Assembly: GCF_018446385.1 (NCBI RefSeq)
Contig: NW_024589890.1
Coordinates: forward strand, 62,001 to 126,000
From: Zingiber officinale
Taxonomy: Eukaryota; Streptophyta; Magnoliopsida; Zingiberales; Zingiberaceae
DNA: 64,000 bases
Direction of reading: 5' to 3'
Position 1 is the stretch's first letter. Each line of letters opens with the position of its first letter. Below the pieces are notes generated by a model, which did no database searches, had not been told where the DNA came from, and saw nothing but the letters and a program-made list of their open reading frames with translations. A program made the position numbers and the translations under genes. Of the stretch, positions 48,348 to 58,791 are shown in pieces.

Positions 48348-49685
48348 TGTTGGTGCAACCTTAGGTCAAGGTTGACCTGGTTGACCCGACTTGAGGTGAC
48401 TTGACTCGAGTTGTATTTTGATGTTTGACTTGGGAAGATTGTCGGTGCAACCTTAGGTCAAGGTTGACCTAGTTAAGTTGCATGTTGATGTTTGACACTC
48501 GTGAGAGAATTCTATTCTTGATATGAGACAAGAATAGATGTTTGGGAGATTATTGGTGCAACCGTAGGTCAAGGTTGACCTGGTTGACCTGATTCGGGAA
48601 AAAGTCCAAGTATGGAGACTTGGCACTGGAAAAGTCCAAGCAGGGAGCTTGGCACGCGAAAAGTCCAAGTATGGAGACTTGGCACGGGAAAAGTCCAAGT
48701 ATGGAGACTTGGCTCAGGAGACTTGAGCAGAGGAAAGTTAGTGTGAGTAAAGTGGACTAAGATGTTAGAGAAAGTAAGGAAAGTCGAGGGGAAAGTCTAG
48801 ATGTAAAGAGAAAGAAAATCCATGGATGACGTTGAAAATCATGGATCAAAATCCGATACGGTGTCGACACGTTCTACGAGAGAAAAGTCGGGATATTGGG
48901 ACTGGCAGCTTCCCTGATGATTGCGTCGCGAGAAAGGTTGCCCGTGAGAGTTGGGGACGGGACGATCGTGGTCCGCAGACCGATCAGGGATTCGATCGCG
49001 ACACCTGATCGGTCTGGGGACCGATCAGGTGTCGAACAGAGGCTCTTGCGCCTAGGCTGATCGGTCTGTGGACCGATCAGAGTTCTAGCCGTTGCGACGC
49101 AACGGCTAGTTCTCTGCTGTTTCTTCTTCGCAGGTATAAAGGGGCTGAGGGCTTCTACAGGAAAACAATTCTTCTTCCTCCTTCCTGTTGCTAAGTACTG
49201 CTGTGCTTGAGTTTTGTTGAGCTCGTCCAAAGCTTCGCGTGAGCTTCCCCGACTGGAACAGCTGCTGCTGTTAGAGTTTTTGAAGCTGCTGCTTCATCCG
49301 GACTCCAGTCGACGAGAAAGCAAGATTGGTAGAGTGCTTGTGTATTCTTATTGTATTTCTTGCTTACTCTTTGTTCTTGTACTCTTTGTTTGCTGTTGCA
49401 AACATTTGTGGCGAGGTTTCTCCACCCACAAGGAGTATAGTGTATTAGCCGGTTCTCCGGGGACTCATCCACCGACGGATTGACTGGACTCGTCCACCTT
49501 ACGGACACGCCGAGGAGTAGGAGCCCTAATCTCCGAACCTCGTTACATCCTTGTGTTAAGGTTTGTTTTTCTTCTCTTTCGTTTCTTTGTATTTTCCGCT
49601 GCACTAACCTAATCGTAGGAAGAAACGCGAAAGATTGGGGTCGGCTATTCACACCCCCTCTCTAGCCGTTCAAAGGATCCTAACA
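48348..49685 (+). repeat. 5' LTR (1,338 bp)
   Basis: Its first 96 and last 717 bases match the 3' LTR almost perfectly. The 525 bases between (48444-48968) are not in the 3' LTR. They hold two more LTR-head-like starts (48440 and 48551, each with GGTGCAACC...AGGTCAAGGTTGACC) and a tandem array of about 30-base units at 48596-48715. TATA-like GCAGGTATAAAGGGG lies at about 49130-49144. Confidence 0.88.
48596..48715 (+). repeat. Four tandem ~30-bp units in the 5' LTR U3
   Basis: Four units of about 30 bases share AAAAGTCCAAG..GGAG..CTTGGC. Each contains a CCAAG/CTTGG inverted repeat. The array is absent from the 3' LTR. Tandem U3 repeats often act as enhancers in plant retrotransposons; that role is inferred here. 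Confidence 0.8.
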
Positions 49686-49745
49686 AGTGGTATCAGAGCG
49701 AGGCCGCTCTTCATCGGATCAACACCCGTGGGAGCAAAGCTAGAG

Positions 49746-51218
49746 ATGGATCAATTCGGAGAAGACATCACGATTCCACCCTTCTACAACGACAACTTCA
49801 CATATTGGAAGGTAAGGATGATGTATTTTCTTAGGACTAATATGTTGAACTGGTTTTGTGTACAAGAAGGTTTTTCTCCTCCAATGGATAAAGAAGGAGA
49901 GCCTCTAGAGAAGAACAAGTGGACGAAGGAACAAGTCCACCAATCCACGATCAACAATGAGGTAACTAAAACAATTGAATTTTCATTACCTACTAATATT
50001 TTGTGTAAGATAGGTAAATACAACAATGCCAAGGAATTGTGGGATAACTTGGCCAAGTACCATGAGGAGAGCTCCACTTCAAGCCATGAAGAGGAGCCTA
50101 GTGAGCCAAGTAGCTCACATCATGGAGGGAGCAAATTGGGAGTTGAGGGCTACTCAACATCCAAGGAAGAAGAGGAGGAGAGTTCCTCTTGCTCAAGTTC
50201 GGAGCAAGAAGAAGAAGTTTCCACCTCCGGAAGGGTTGAAGAAGAAAGCTCATCTCCATCCACAACCCTAGGTAACTCAAACACTGTGATTTCAAGCAAA
50301 TTACACATAATGTGTTTTGAGTGTAGGAAACATGGGCACTACAAGAGTAAGTGTCCAAGGAGGGTTAGGAAGACTCCACCGGCACCAAAAGTCAAGGGAG
50401 CCGGAGTCCCGACACGCAAAGGCAAGGAGCACGTGGTATGCTTCCAATGCAAGCGAAGGGGACATTATCGGAGTCAATGTCCAAGGGGGAGGCAACCTCA
50501 CAAGGACAAGGGATGCACATCGATAGGGGGAGCTAAGGCAAACCCTAAGGTACCTTTTAAGGCACACTATTGCAATTCAAATAAGAAACATGCTAGTAGT
50601 TTTATTGCTATTGCAAATAATGATAAGCATGTTAACACTAGAAATCAACACATGTGCTTAGGTGCTAAACATATTAGCCTAGGTAAGGATAACACTAGAA
50701 ATACCAACCCTAGGTTTAACGCTTCTAAAGTTAAGGAAAACCTAGGTAGAAATCCCAAGAAGACTAGACACATGCCTAGGAATATCTCAAGAGAAAATGA
50801 CAAATTAAAACTTGAGGTATTAGAAAGGGAAAATCAAGTCTTGAGGTCAAGACTTGATAATTTAGAAAAGGCTCTTAAAAACATGGAGAAGTCATCTCTA
50901 GGGTTTAAGGGTCAAAAACCAATGTCCAAGGACAAAAAGGGTTTGGGTCACAAACCTAAGTCCCAAATGGTCAAGCCCACTTATCACAATGTTCCATTCG
51001 ATTATGGAACAAAACCTAGGGCTAGGAAGACCATTACCAAGGTTACAAGGGGAGTCACCCCTATAGTTGACCTTGATGAGACCCAAATGACCAAGGCTTC
51101 AAAGCCTAAGAGGGTCATTAGGAGGGTTGCTAGGGAAGTTATCCCTAGTGAATATTTAGTGAACCCAATGAGCTCTAATAGGTATTGGGTTCCTAGGAGC
51201 ATTTTCTCTACCCCATAG
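49746..51218 (+). CDS. Gag of the LTR retrotransposon
   Basis: 490 codons from the ATG at 49746. An N-terminal capsid-like block (PPFYNDNFTYWKVRMMYFLR) typical of plant copia Gag (DUF4219/UBN2) opens the protein. A Ser/Glu-rich stretch follows, then two CCHC zinc knuckles (CFECRKHGHYKSKC near residue 189, CFQCKRRGHYRSQC near 232) and a coiled coil (about 346-378). The frame is open throughout. Part of the transposon fossil, not a host gene. Confidence 0.85.
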   Translation: MDQFGEDITIPPFYNDNFTYWKVRMMYFLRTNMLNWFCVQEGFSPPMDKEGEPLEKNKWTKEQVHQSTINNEVTKTIEFSLPTNILCKIGKYNNAKELWDNLAKYHEESSTSSHEEEPSEPSSSHHGGSKLGVEGYSTSKEEEEESSSCSSSEQEEEVSTSGRVEEESSSPSTTLGNSNTVISSKLHIMCFECRKHGHYKSKCPRRVRKTPPAPKVKGAGVPTRKGKEHVVCFQCKRRGHYRSQCPRGRQPHKDKGCTSIGGAKANPKVPFKAHYCNSNKKHASSFIAIANNDKHVNTRNQHMCLGAKHISLGKDNTRNTNPRFNASKVKENLGRNPKKTRHMPRNISRENDKLKLEVLERENQVLRSRLDNLEKALKNMEKSSLGFKGQKPMSKDKKGLGHKPKSQMVKPTYHNVPFDYGTKPRARKTITKVTRGVTPIVDLDETQMTKASKPKRVIRRVAREVIPSEYLVNPMSSNRYWVPRSIFSTP

Positions 51219-53077
51219 ATGGGTTAGAGAGTGTCAACTCCAATAAGAAGGGTAGTTAACTCAACTTTGAGGAAATTGACACTCAAGGAACATTTTCAAG
51301 GTTTTTGGAACCTTTGAAAATGAAATGGAATAATCTTTATCATTCACTCCTTGGAAGAGTAAAGTGTGCCAAAGTGAGAATATTTTAATCTTATTTGGCA
51401 CAATTTAAGAAAACCTAGAGAAATACCATAATTGGGATTTTGGTTTTCTCTTAGGGATATATGGGCAATCTAGGGTTAGATTTTAAGTTAGCTAAGGCTA
51501 AGGATACTTAGATATATTTTATTGATGTCATGCCATGACATCATATTTATTTTATTATCATTTGAAATGTCATGATATGTTAATGCTTAGGTTATCTATA
51601 TGTCATGCTCTAGTCAAGTTTCATACTTTATGCCATGACATCATGACTTTGGCACATGTTTTCCATTTATGATATCATTTATGCCATGTCATCATCTCTT
51701 GCATTAATAATCAATGAATTTGATTTAAGGATAAAAACACATTTTGATATTGAGATCAAAGTGTAGTTTAGCAAATGCATGAGAACTTAGTCTAAGATAA
51801 CCTAAACCCATATCTCACATCAAAATTGACTTGGATGTGTTTGATACACTTTAGATGTGTGTGAGATATTAGGATCATGAGTTAGGATCAAGGTACATAG
51901 GTCTTGTACCTAGATGAGCCTAATTCAAGAAATGAAGGATCATAGGGAAAGCTTGTGTACAAGTCATGTACATTTAGCCCTAAGATTATGGTCCTAAATT
52001 CAAATGGTTTTAAAAGCATTTTAAAATTGATTTGAAAAACCTTGATGAAGCTTTCCTAGTGATAGCATTCATCATTGACCGAAGTGATACAAAGTTGAGC
52101 TAAACTTGAACTATTTCAAAGTTTTTGAACTTTGTATCAAGATTGAAAAATGGAAGTTATTTTCATAGAAAACTATTTTTCCATGATAGTGTATGATATG
52201 AGGAATGTATCCTCAAAGTTTCGTAATTTTTGGAATTTTCTTGAATTTATTAGGAGTTTCTGAATTTCCGGAAGGGGAAATCAGAAATTCTGATTTCAGT
52301 GTCTGGATCGGTCCGGGGACCGATCCAGGGAAGCTCTGATCGGTCTGCGGACCGGTGGATCGGTCTGCAGACCGATCCAGTAAGATCCAGAAAGCTTGAT
52401 GCGATCTGGTGAAGGACGGATCGGTCTGGGGACCGATCCAGGGGGTTTCTGATCGGTCTGGGGACCGATCAGGGCGTGCCGAATTTCTGATTTTTCAGCT
52501 GGTGTCTGAAATTTCAGTTATGGAAGTGGTGTTTTTGGATTTCTAAAGGTTTGGAACTCTCTAAGACATTGTTGGTGCAATGGTCAAAGGGGGAGTTGAC
52601 TTTTAGGGGGAGTTTTTACTCCAAAAGACTTTTAAGGATTAGTGATATGAGATTATCACTAAGTTGATTGTTGAGTTTAGTATCAAGGAGGAAATTAAGA
52701 GTTTCAAATGAAAGGTATGGGACTTTCATTAGGAAGAAACTCTTGACCTTGATACCCTCCTTGTTCTTTTTGATGTGTGTCAAAAAGGGGAGAGTGTTCA
52801 TTGGAGAATTATCAGAAAACCCAAGTTAGGTTATCGGGTTAACCTAAGCTAGGGGAAGAATGTCTAGGAATGTTCAAGGAAGAACATTGGAATTCTTTTT
52901 GATGTGTGTCAAAAAGGGGGAGAATTATTGGAGAACCCAAGTTAGGTTATCGGGTTAACCTAAGGGGAGAATGTCCAGAGAATGTTCAAGGAAGGAACAT
53001 TGGACATTGGAAGATGATTGAAAACCTAAGTTAGGTTATCGGGTTAACCTAACTTGATTATGGTTTTGTCAAACATC
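51219..53077 (+). other. Non-coding 3' part of the LTR retrotransposon
   Basis: No pol domain. Contains five GATC-GGTC palindromes (52305-52471), three copies of a GTTAGGTTATCGGGTTAACC hairpin (about 52823, 52940, 53029), and two extra polypurine-like sites (52782-52794, 52911-52923). Confidence 0.7.
52305..52471. repeat. Cluster of five 20-bp GATC-GGTC palindromes
   Basis: Five near-copies of GATCGGTCTGGGGACCGATC lie within 167 bases. Three more sit in each LTR (48969-49080 region and 53315-53430 region). Loop bases vary (GG, CA, CG, TG) while the arms are kept. Confidence 0.85.
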
Positions 53078-53091
53078 AAAAAGGGGGAGAT

Positions 53092-54035
53092 TGTTGGTGC
53101 AACCTTAGGTCAAGGTTGACCTGGTTGACCCGACTTGAGGTGACTTGACTCGAGTTGTATTTTGATGTTTGACTTGGGAAGATTGTCCTACAACTGAAAT
53201 TAAATTAGTAAAAAAAAGAGAAAGAGAGAGTCTGAAAGTCAAAAGGAAAGTAGATGAAGTCAATAAAATAAGTCAGTCGGAACCAGAGACTTAGCGATCG
53301 AGACCCTCGAGGATTGATCGGTCCGCAGACCGATCAGGGATTCGATCGCGACACCTGATCGGTCTGGGGACCGATCAGGTGTCGAACAGAGGCTCTTGCG
53401 CCTAGGCTGATCGGTCTGTGGACCGATCAGAGTTCTAGCCGTTGCGACGCAACGGCTAGTTCTCTGCTGTTTCTTCTTCGCAGGTATAAAGGGGCTGAGG
53501 GCTTCTACAGGAAAACAATTCTTCTTCCTCCTTCCTGTTGCTAAGTACTGCTGTGCTTGAGTTTTGTTGAGCTCGTCCAAAGCTTCGCGTGAGCTTCCCC
53601 GACTGGAACAGCTGCTGTTGTTAGAGTTTTTGAAGCTGCTGCTTCATCCGGACTCCAGTCGACGAGAAAGCAAGATTGGTAGAGTGCTTGTGTATTCTTA
53701 TTGTATTTCTTGCTTACTCTTTGTTCTTGTACTCTTTGTTTGCTGTTGCAAACATTTGTGGCGAGGTTTCTCCACCCACAAGGAGTATAGTGTATTAGCC
53801 GGTTCTCCGGGGACTCATCCACCGACGGATTGACTGGACTCGTCCACCTTACGGACACGCCGAGGAGTAGGAGCCCTAATCTCCGAACCTCGTTACATCC
53901 TTGTGTTAAGGTTTGTTTTTCTTCTCTTTCGTTTCTTTGTATTTTCCGCTGCACTAACCTAATCGTAGGAAGAAACGCGAAAGATTGGGGTCGGCTATTC
54001 ACACCCCCTCTCTAGCCGTTCAAAGGATCCTAACA
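53092..54035 (+). repeat. 3' LTR (944 bp)
   Basis: Shares 53092-53187 and 53319-54035 with the 5' LTR. Its middle (53188-53318) is a different, purine-rich 131-base segment. It ends CCTAACA and meets the target duplication TGTTC. Confidence 0.88.
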
Positions 54036-54040
54036 TGTTC

Positions 54041-54215
54041 ATCTTCTTGAACTTAAACAGGAAAATCCTGGGCTCTCAATGGCTGCAGTTCCTGCTTCTC
54101 CATCGATCACCAGGAGTATATTTGTAGATGTCTAGAACAATTGTCTTGTCTTCTTTATTTAACTTAATCCTTCACCTTGGTTATTATTTCTAGATGTCCT
54201 GAACAATAAGCTCTT
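54041..54215 (-). terminator. Beta-galactosidase 3' UTR and poly(A) signal
   Basis: On the minus strand AATAAA occurs at 54154-54159, about 57 bases after the stop codon. Cleavage near 54130 would place the mRNA end about 90 bases short of the retrotransposon. Confidence 0.45.
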
Positions 54216-57200
54216 TCACTGAGCTGTTCTTCTTACCATGGATATGCCAGATGGGTCCGCACCCATCTCTTCGAAAACAACCAGAAGATTTCCAGTTGGC
54301 TTTAGCCAGGAGCGAGGAACATGATACCTGAGATTAGTTATCACACAACTGTTAATTATCTGCTTTAGCATAATCATTGGAAAACACTCCGTACCATTTT
54401 TGAGAAGAATCCCCACAATTAGTTTGGCATTTTTTCTCATTGTACGTTCCACGGTAATCACAATCACCACAAGAACCGGAAGCTTTGTAGGCAGGCCAAT
54501 AACGACCGATACTTTGCCCATTTATCCATATTTGACCTTTACCCATGCTACTCATATCTAAAGCCAATGGGTCATTCCCTGCTGGAGCATTGAAGTAAGC
54601 CTGGGAGATCAAAATGATTGAGTGAGACGATGATCATTAGAAGGGAGCAAACGATAGGACATATCAAACTAAAAGGAAAATAAAGAAACAGCACTTCGCG
54701 AGGATGCCTGCAGCTGTGCTATGCAATACAAACCTTGTGCCAAGTCATGGGCATTCTTGTGGATGCACCTCCCCACTCAACTGAAGAAGCTCCATTAAGT
54801 GTGTGAAGATTTAAATGTTCACCCTGTAGGCCAACCTGCACGACTCATCAAGGTTACAACTCATAATACTTGTGGGACATAAAATCAAAAAGAATATAAC
54901 ACACTGGGCAAGTTGTGCACATTCATAGACCTGGTAAGTCCATGTTTGTGATCCAAGGTCTCGTTTTCCTTCGTTTAGTCCTTCTAGAGTTACCGGACCA
55001 AGAACACCAGCATTCCATGTCTCAAAGTGGTTACCCACATTCTGAAACAAATAATAAAGGAACAAAGAATAACATTTATTCTTAGTTTTGAGGCATATAT
55101 TTTGCTGTATAATAAACCAGTTTTTTTTTTTTTCAAAATACAGGACAATAAGTCATGTTAATCCTATCAAGAAAATATATGTTTATCACAAGTTGTGTTA
55201 ATGCCAACTTTTTAAATTGGCTACATGGATCTTATCACTCTAATGGGTTCTATGAACTCACTTTTTATCGGCTTAAATCTACTTCCTATAACTCTAACCT
55301 ATTCAACAACATACCTAGCTAGAGAATTTTCTACTCATCTTTGAAGATGTACCTATGATCTTAACTTCCTTTTTTTCTAATTTCATCATCTATTAAAGCT
55401 ACATTTTCTCTTCTCGAGTAACTCATCGTTCACCCAACTAGGAAAGGTACTCACTGGCAGACCAACAGCTACACTTAAAATGGAAATCTTGTTCCTTCCT
55501 GCCCACAACTTTACATTTCCTGTATAAGTCAGCTTTGGACTGTCTAGTCCACCATAGACGATGCCTGCCAAAAAGTTGAAAGAGTTGTTTGAACCATACT
55601 GTAAATGATAAATTCTTGCAGAAGAAATTGTGGTGCTTGAACTAAAGTCACTCACCGATTCTTTCTCCATTGACGAAAACATGCATAGCATGACCAGCTG
55701 ACATCACGGTGAGGTAAGGGTTCCGGCCATTCTTCAAAAATTGCTCATTTGGGCTAATGTCAACACTGAGAAGAGAATTTTGTATTCAACTGAACATAAG
55801 CTGCAAATTAAGGTCCCAAAATATGTTCATGGCGATCTTCTACTCACGTAATAGTGTACCACATGTAGTCAGACTTGTCCCGTGTCATGCTTAGCTGCTC
55901 AACTAGTCCATTTTTTGTGAACGATTCATCATCCAATGAGTTGGTCTGCTCACTAAAGGACTTCCAAGAAAACTTGCCGACCCATGCCATTTTGTACTGA
56001 ATTGTCGGAGCTACTACCTGATCATAAATTGTCACACCATTTTCAAGAATGTTGAAACTTCGCACCAGTAGTATACAAGTTGGTTCTAAAGATAAATTTG
56101 AAAAAAAAAATCATAAAATAGATGAGTAGAACTTTGGACTGATAGTCTGTTTATTAAACTACTAAATTAATCCAAGCATAAAAACAATTATCATAAAAAA
56201 TACTTCTAACCCTTGCGGTATTGAATACGGCAGTTTTGCAATCAGGAAGTATACTGATGGACCAAGCTGGAAGGTCATAGCTCACTCCATTGAAAGTAAC
56301 CCTTGCAGATGATCTTGGGTTATAATTAGAAAGGAATGCTGCACAAGCACCTGCTTTTGATCTGTAAACGTGTGCCTAAAAGGAATTATGTGTAATTAGT
56401 TCAATTATTCACATGATTTGTTGCTATCCTACAGCCTACACAAACTTGTGAGATGAACCTGCTCATAATTTCCAAGTTTTGAAATTGTTGGATCTGCAGA
56501 TATGAGGGCTGGCTCAGACATTTTAATTGCTTTATGAAGATCTCTCAAATGACCCCATTTTGGTTGCCTCAAGAGACCTGAGTATAGTGACCGTCATTAG
56601 GCGAAGGAATTTCTAATTTGGCATTCGATGTATATATGTTACTGATGATTGATCGCATTATACAGCTACTTTAATACTTCAAAGAACAAAATGGCAGTGA
56701 AAAACCAGACAAAGAGGGCTGATAGGTTAAGTTGAGCTCTAATTCTTCACCCATACCATATTCATCTATCGGAGCATCATAGTCATAGCTTGTTGATATG
56801 AATGGGCCACCAGCTGTCCGACCAAAGTTTGTCCCTCCATGATACTAGATTCAACAGAAAAGAAAATAAATTCTTTTCTTTCGATATCACATAAAGGATT
56901 AACAATTAGTGAAACTGAATTGAACATTCAACTTCTTACCATGTAGTAATTAACAAAGGATCCACCTTTCTGTATAAACCTTGCAACAGCAAAAGCCAAA
57001 TCCTCAACTGGCCGGTGAGGAACTGGACCTCCAAAAGCGGTGAACCTGATATATATTATGAATGTGATGAATAAGTGCACTATATATCAAGAAAATATTA
57101 GTTGGCTGGTTCATTCTGAAGCAAAAGAAAAAAGTATTAATAGTTCAAGTGAAAATTACCAGCCAGTCCAAGCTTCAGTCCACATACTAGGTTTATAAGG

Positions 57201-58791
57201 TTTGTTTGGAGAGAAATAATCACAGTAGAACCCATTGCAAGTATTAATCTGAAAAGAAATTCCAATATCACTATTACATGATAATATATTTTTCTTAAAA
57301 GATATTTAATTATTTGAACTTCTACAAATAGATTTTTGTGATAATCATTGACCATGTGAAAAAAAGCATGCAAAATAAAGCAAAGCAATTAGTTGAAATA
57401 ATCCAGTGTAACAAATCAAGGGAACTCACAAGGCACTGGCATTGGGATTTCAATTTTGATACAAGAACTTCAAAATTTATGCATTGTATATCTATATACA
57501 TTCATTGCAATGATAATTCGAGTGGGCATAAAAGAAGTATTCTTTTGAACTTACTACTGGATCAGGTGCATCATCTTGTTTACACATGACCCATGGCACA
57601 CCGGTGTTAAGGCCAACTGCCATTTGAGCTGCCCACGTTGCATAATTCTTGGCGACAGAGCCACCATAGTAGTCCTCCAACGGACCATATTCATTTTCAA
57701 TCTGTTCAATTTAAGCACACAACTCAGAAGAACTAGAGAATTACTTGGGTGAAGCTATAGACTTAGTTTCCAATTCATTAGGGAGAAAAAAGAGAGTAAA
57801 TTATACCTGTGAGAGGATTATCGGGCCACCTTGAGACTGATATAATCCTTCAGACTTCATCATGGAGACAATTTTTTCAGTGAAACTCTCCATCGCAGCC
57901 TTTTACATGAACAAAGGAATGATTAGGTCAAGAGAGTAACTTGAGAGAAATAAAACAAGAAGAAGAATGTGTTAAATCTTACTTTGAAAGGTCCATTGTT
58001 AGTCCGGAAGCTGATACCAGGAACATACTTTAGCCAGATAGGAAATCCCCTGTTCCACAACAGAAGATGAACAAGTAAATATAATCAAAATGCGAAGTTG
58101 AGAAATTGATTTCACTTCTTTTGAAGGAACCTAGAAAAAAAAAATCCTTAGTTGACAGTAATCAGAAGCTTACCCAAAGTTCCATTCTGCACAAACATAA
58201 GGACCTATCCGAAGATGAACGTAGAGACCAGCCTGCTTCACCAGCTTAATAAAGCGAACCAGATCATAATTCCCTCCAAAATAATACTGCCAAAACCAAG
58301 GAAATCACCCAAAAAACTTTCTTAAAAATCACCAAAAAGTTACGAAAATGATAAAAGGAAGATTTTGAGATGGAATAACCAGCATACCTGGCCAGGGGAA
58401 GGCTCATGGCCGTTCCAGAACACATAGGTCTGGATGACATCCAAGCCGCCGTCTTTGGCCTTCTGTATGAGATCCGGCCACATCTGGAGACAAGGGACAA
58501 GTAAAAATAGGAACTTTACATAGCAAAACAAGTCCGAGTACCACAAAGGAGCCACATTTCACGCAGGAGCGGATTCCTCACCTCCGGAGTGCTGCGGGGG
58601 TAATGAATGGAACCAGAGATGAGAATCCTCCGCTGACCATTGATGATGAGGGCCTTGCGGTCGTAGGAAACGGAGGCGCCGACCGGAGCGAGCAGAGACG
58701 GCGAAAAAAACAGTATCGCTGCAGCCACCGCCAGTAGCAGAAGATCGGAAAGCCTCCGGCGGCGCCCAAGCGCCACAGGCTCGGCGTTCAT
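54216..58791 (-). CDS. BGAL: Beta-galactosidase, GH35, secreted
   Basis: Eighteen exons, in coding order: 58582-58791, 58388-58483, 58174-58286, 57983-58049, 57807-57899, 57555-57701, 57160-57248, 56940-57045, 56757-56844, 56459-56577, 56211-56375, 55848-56017, 55656-55765, 55455-55564, 54931-55041, 54734-54835, 54395-54600, 54216-54327; 2,214 nt, 737 residues. A hydrophobic leader (about 15-39) is followed by the GH35 domain. [14 protein letters not shown] spans exons 5-6 with acid/base Glu197, and MWTEAWTGW carries the likely nucleophile Glu267. The galactose-binding-like C-terminal part ([20 protein letters not shown]) follows. The protein ends [15 protein letters not shown] and has no SUEL lectin domain, like the BGAL2/BGAL4 group. 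Such enzymes trim galactan and other beta-galactosides in the cell wall. Confidence 0.95.

Larger units (their letters stand above)
48343..54040 (+). mobile_element. Gag-only LTR retrotransposon with 5-bp target duplication
   Basis: TGTTC at 48343-48347 and 54036-54040 is the target duplication. LTRs run TG...CA. The primer-binding site TGGTATCAGAGC (49688-49699) matches initiator tRNA-Met, and the polypurine tract AAAAAGGGGGAGAT (53078-53091) abuts the 3' LTR. One long gag frame is followed by 1.9 kb of non-coding sequence; no protease, integrase or reverse transcriptase is visible. It is therefore a non-autonomous (TR-GAG-like) member, probably mobilised by a Ty1/copia SIRE-like partner. 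It looks whole for that type. The shared LTR parts are almost identical, so insertion was recent. Confidence 0.9.

Noticed and set aside
49191-49665. Open frames in both orientations within the 5' LTR (and the same at 53541-54015)
   Set aside because: Identical in both LTRs and without domain similarity; chance frames in LTR sequence.
52305-52471. CRISPR-like repeat array
   Set aside because: Copies are palindromes with irregular spacing inside a plant retrotransposon; no spacers or cas genes, and the host is eukaryotic.
54036-54216. A lost last exon (SUEL lectin domain) of the beta-galactosidase removed by the retrotransposon
   Set aside because: The frame ends naturally in [11 protein letters not shown] followed by a poly(A) signal, as in lectin-less BGAL2/BGAL4-type enzymes; no need for a missing exon.
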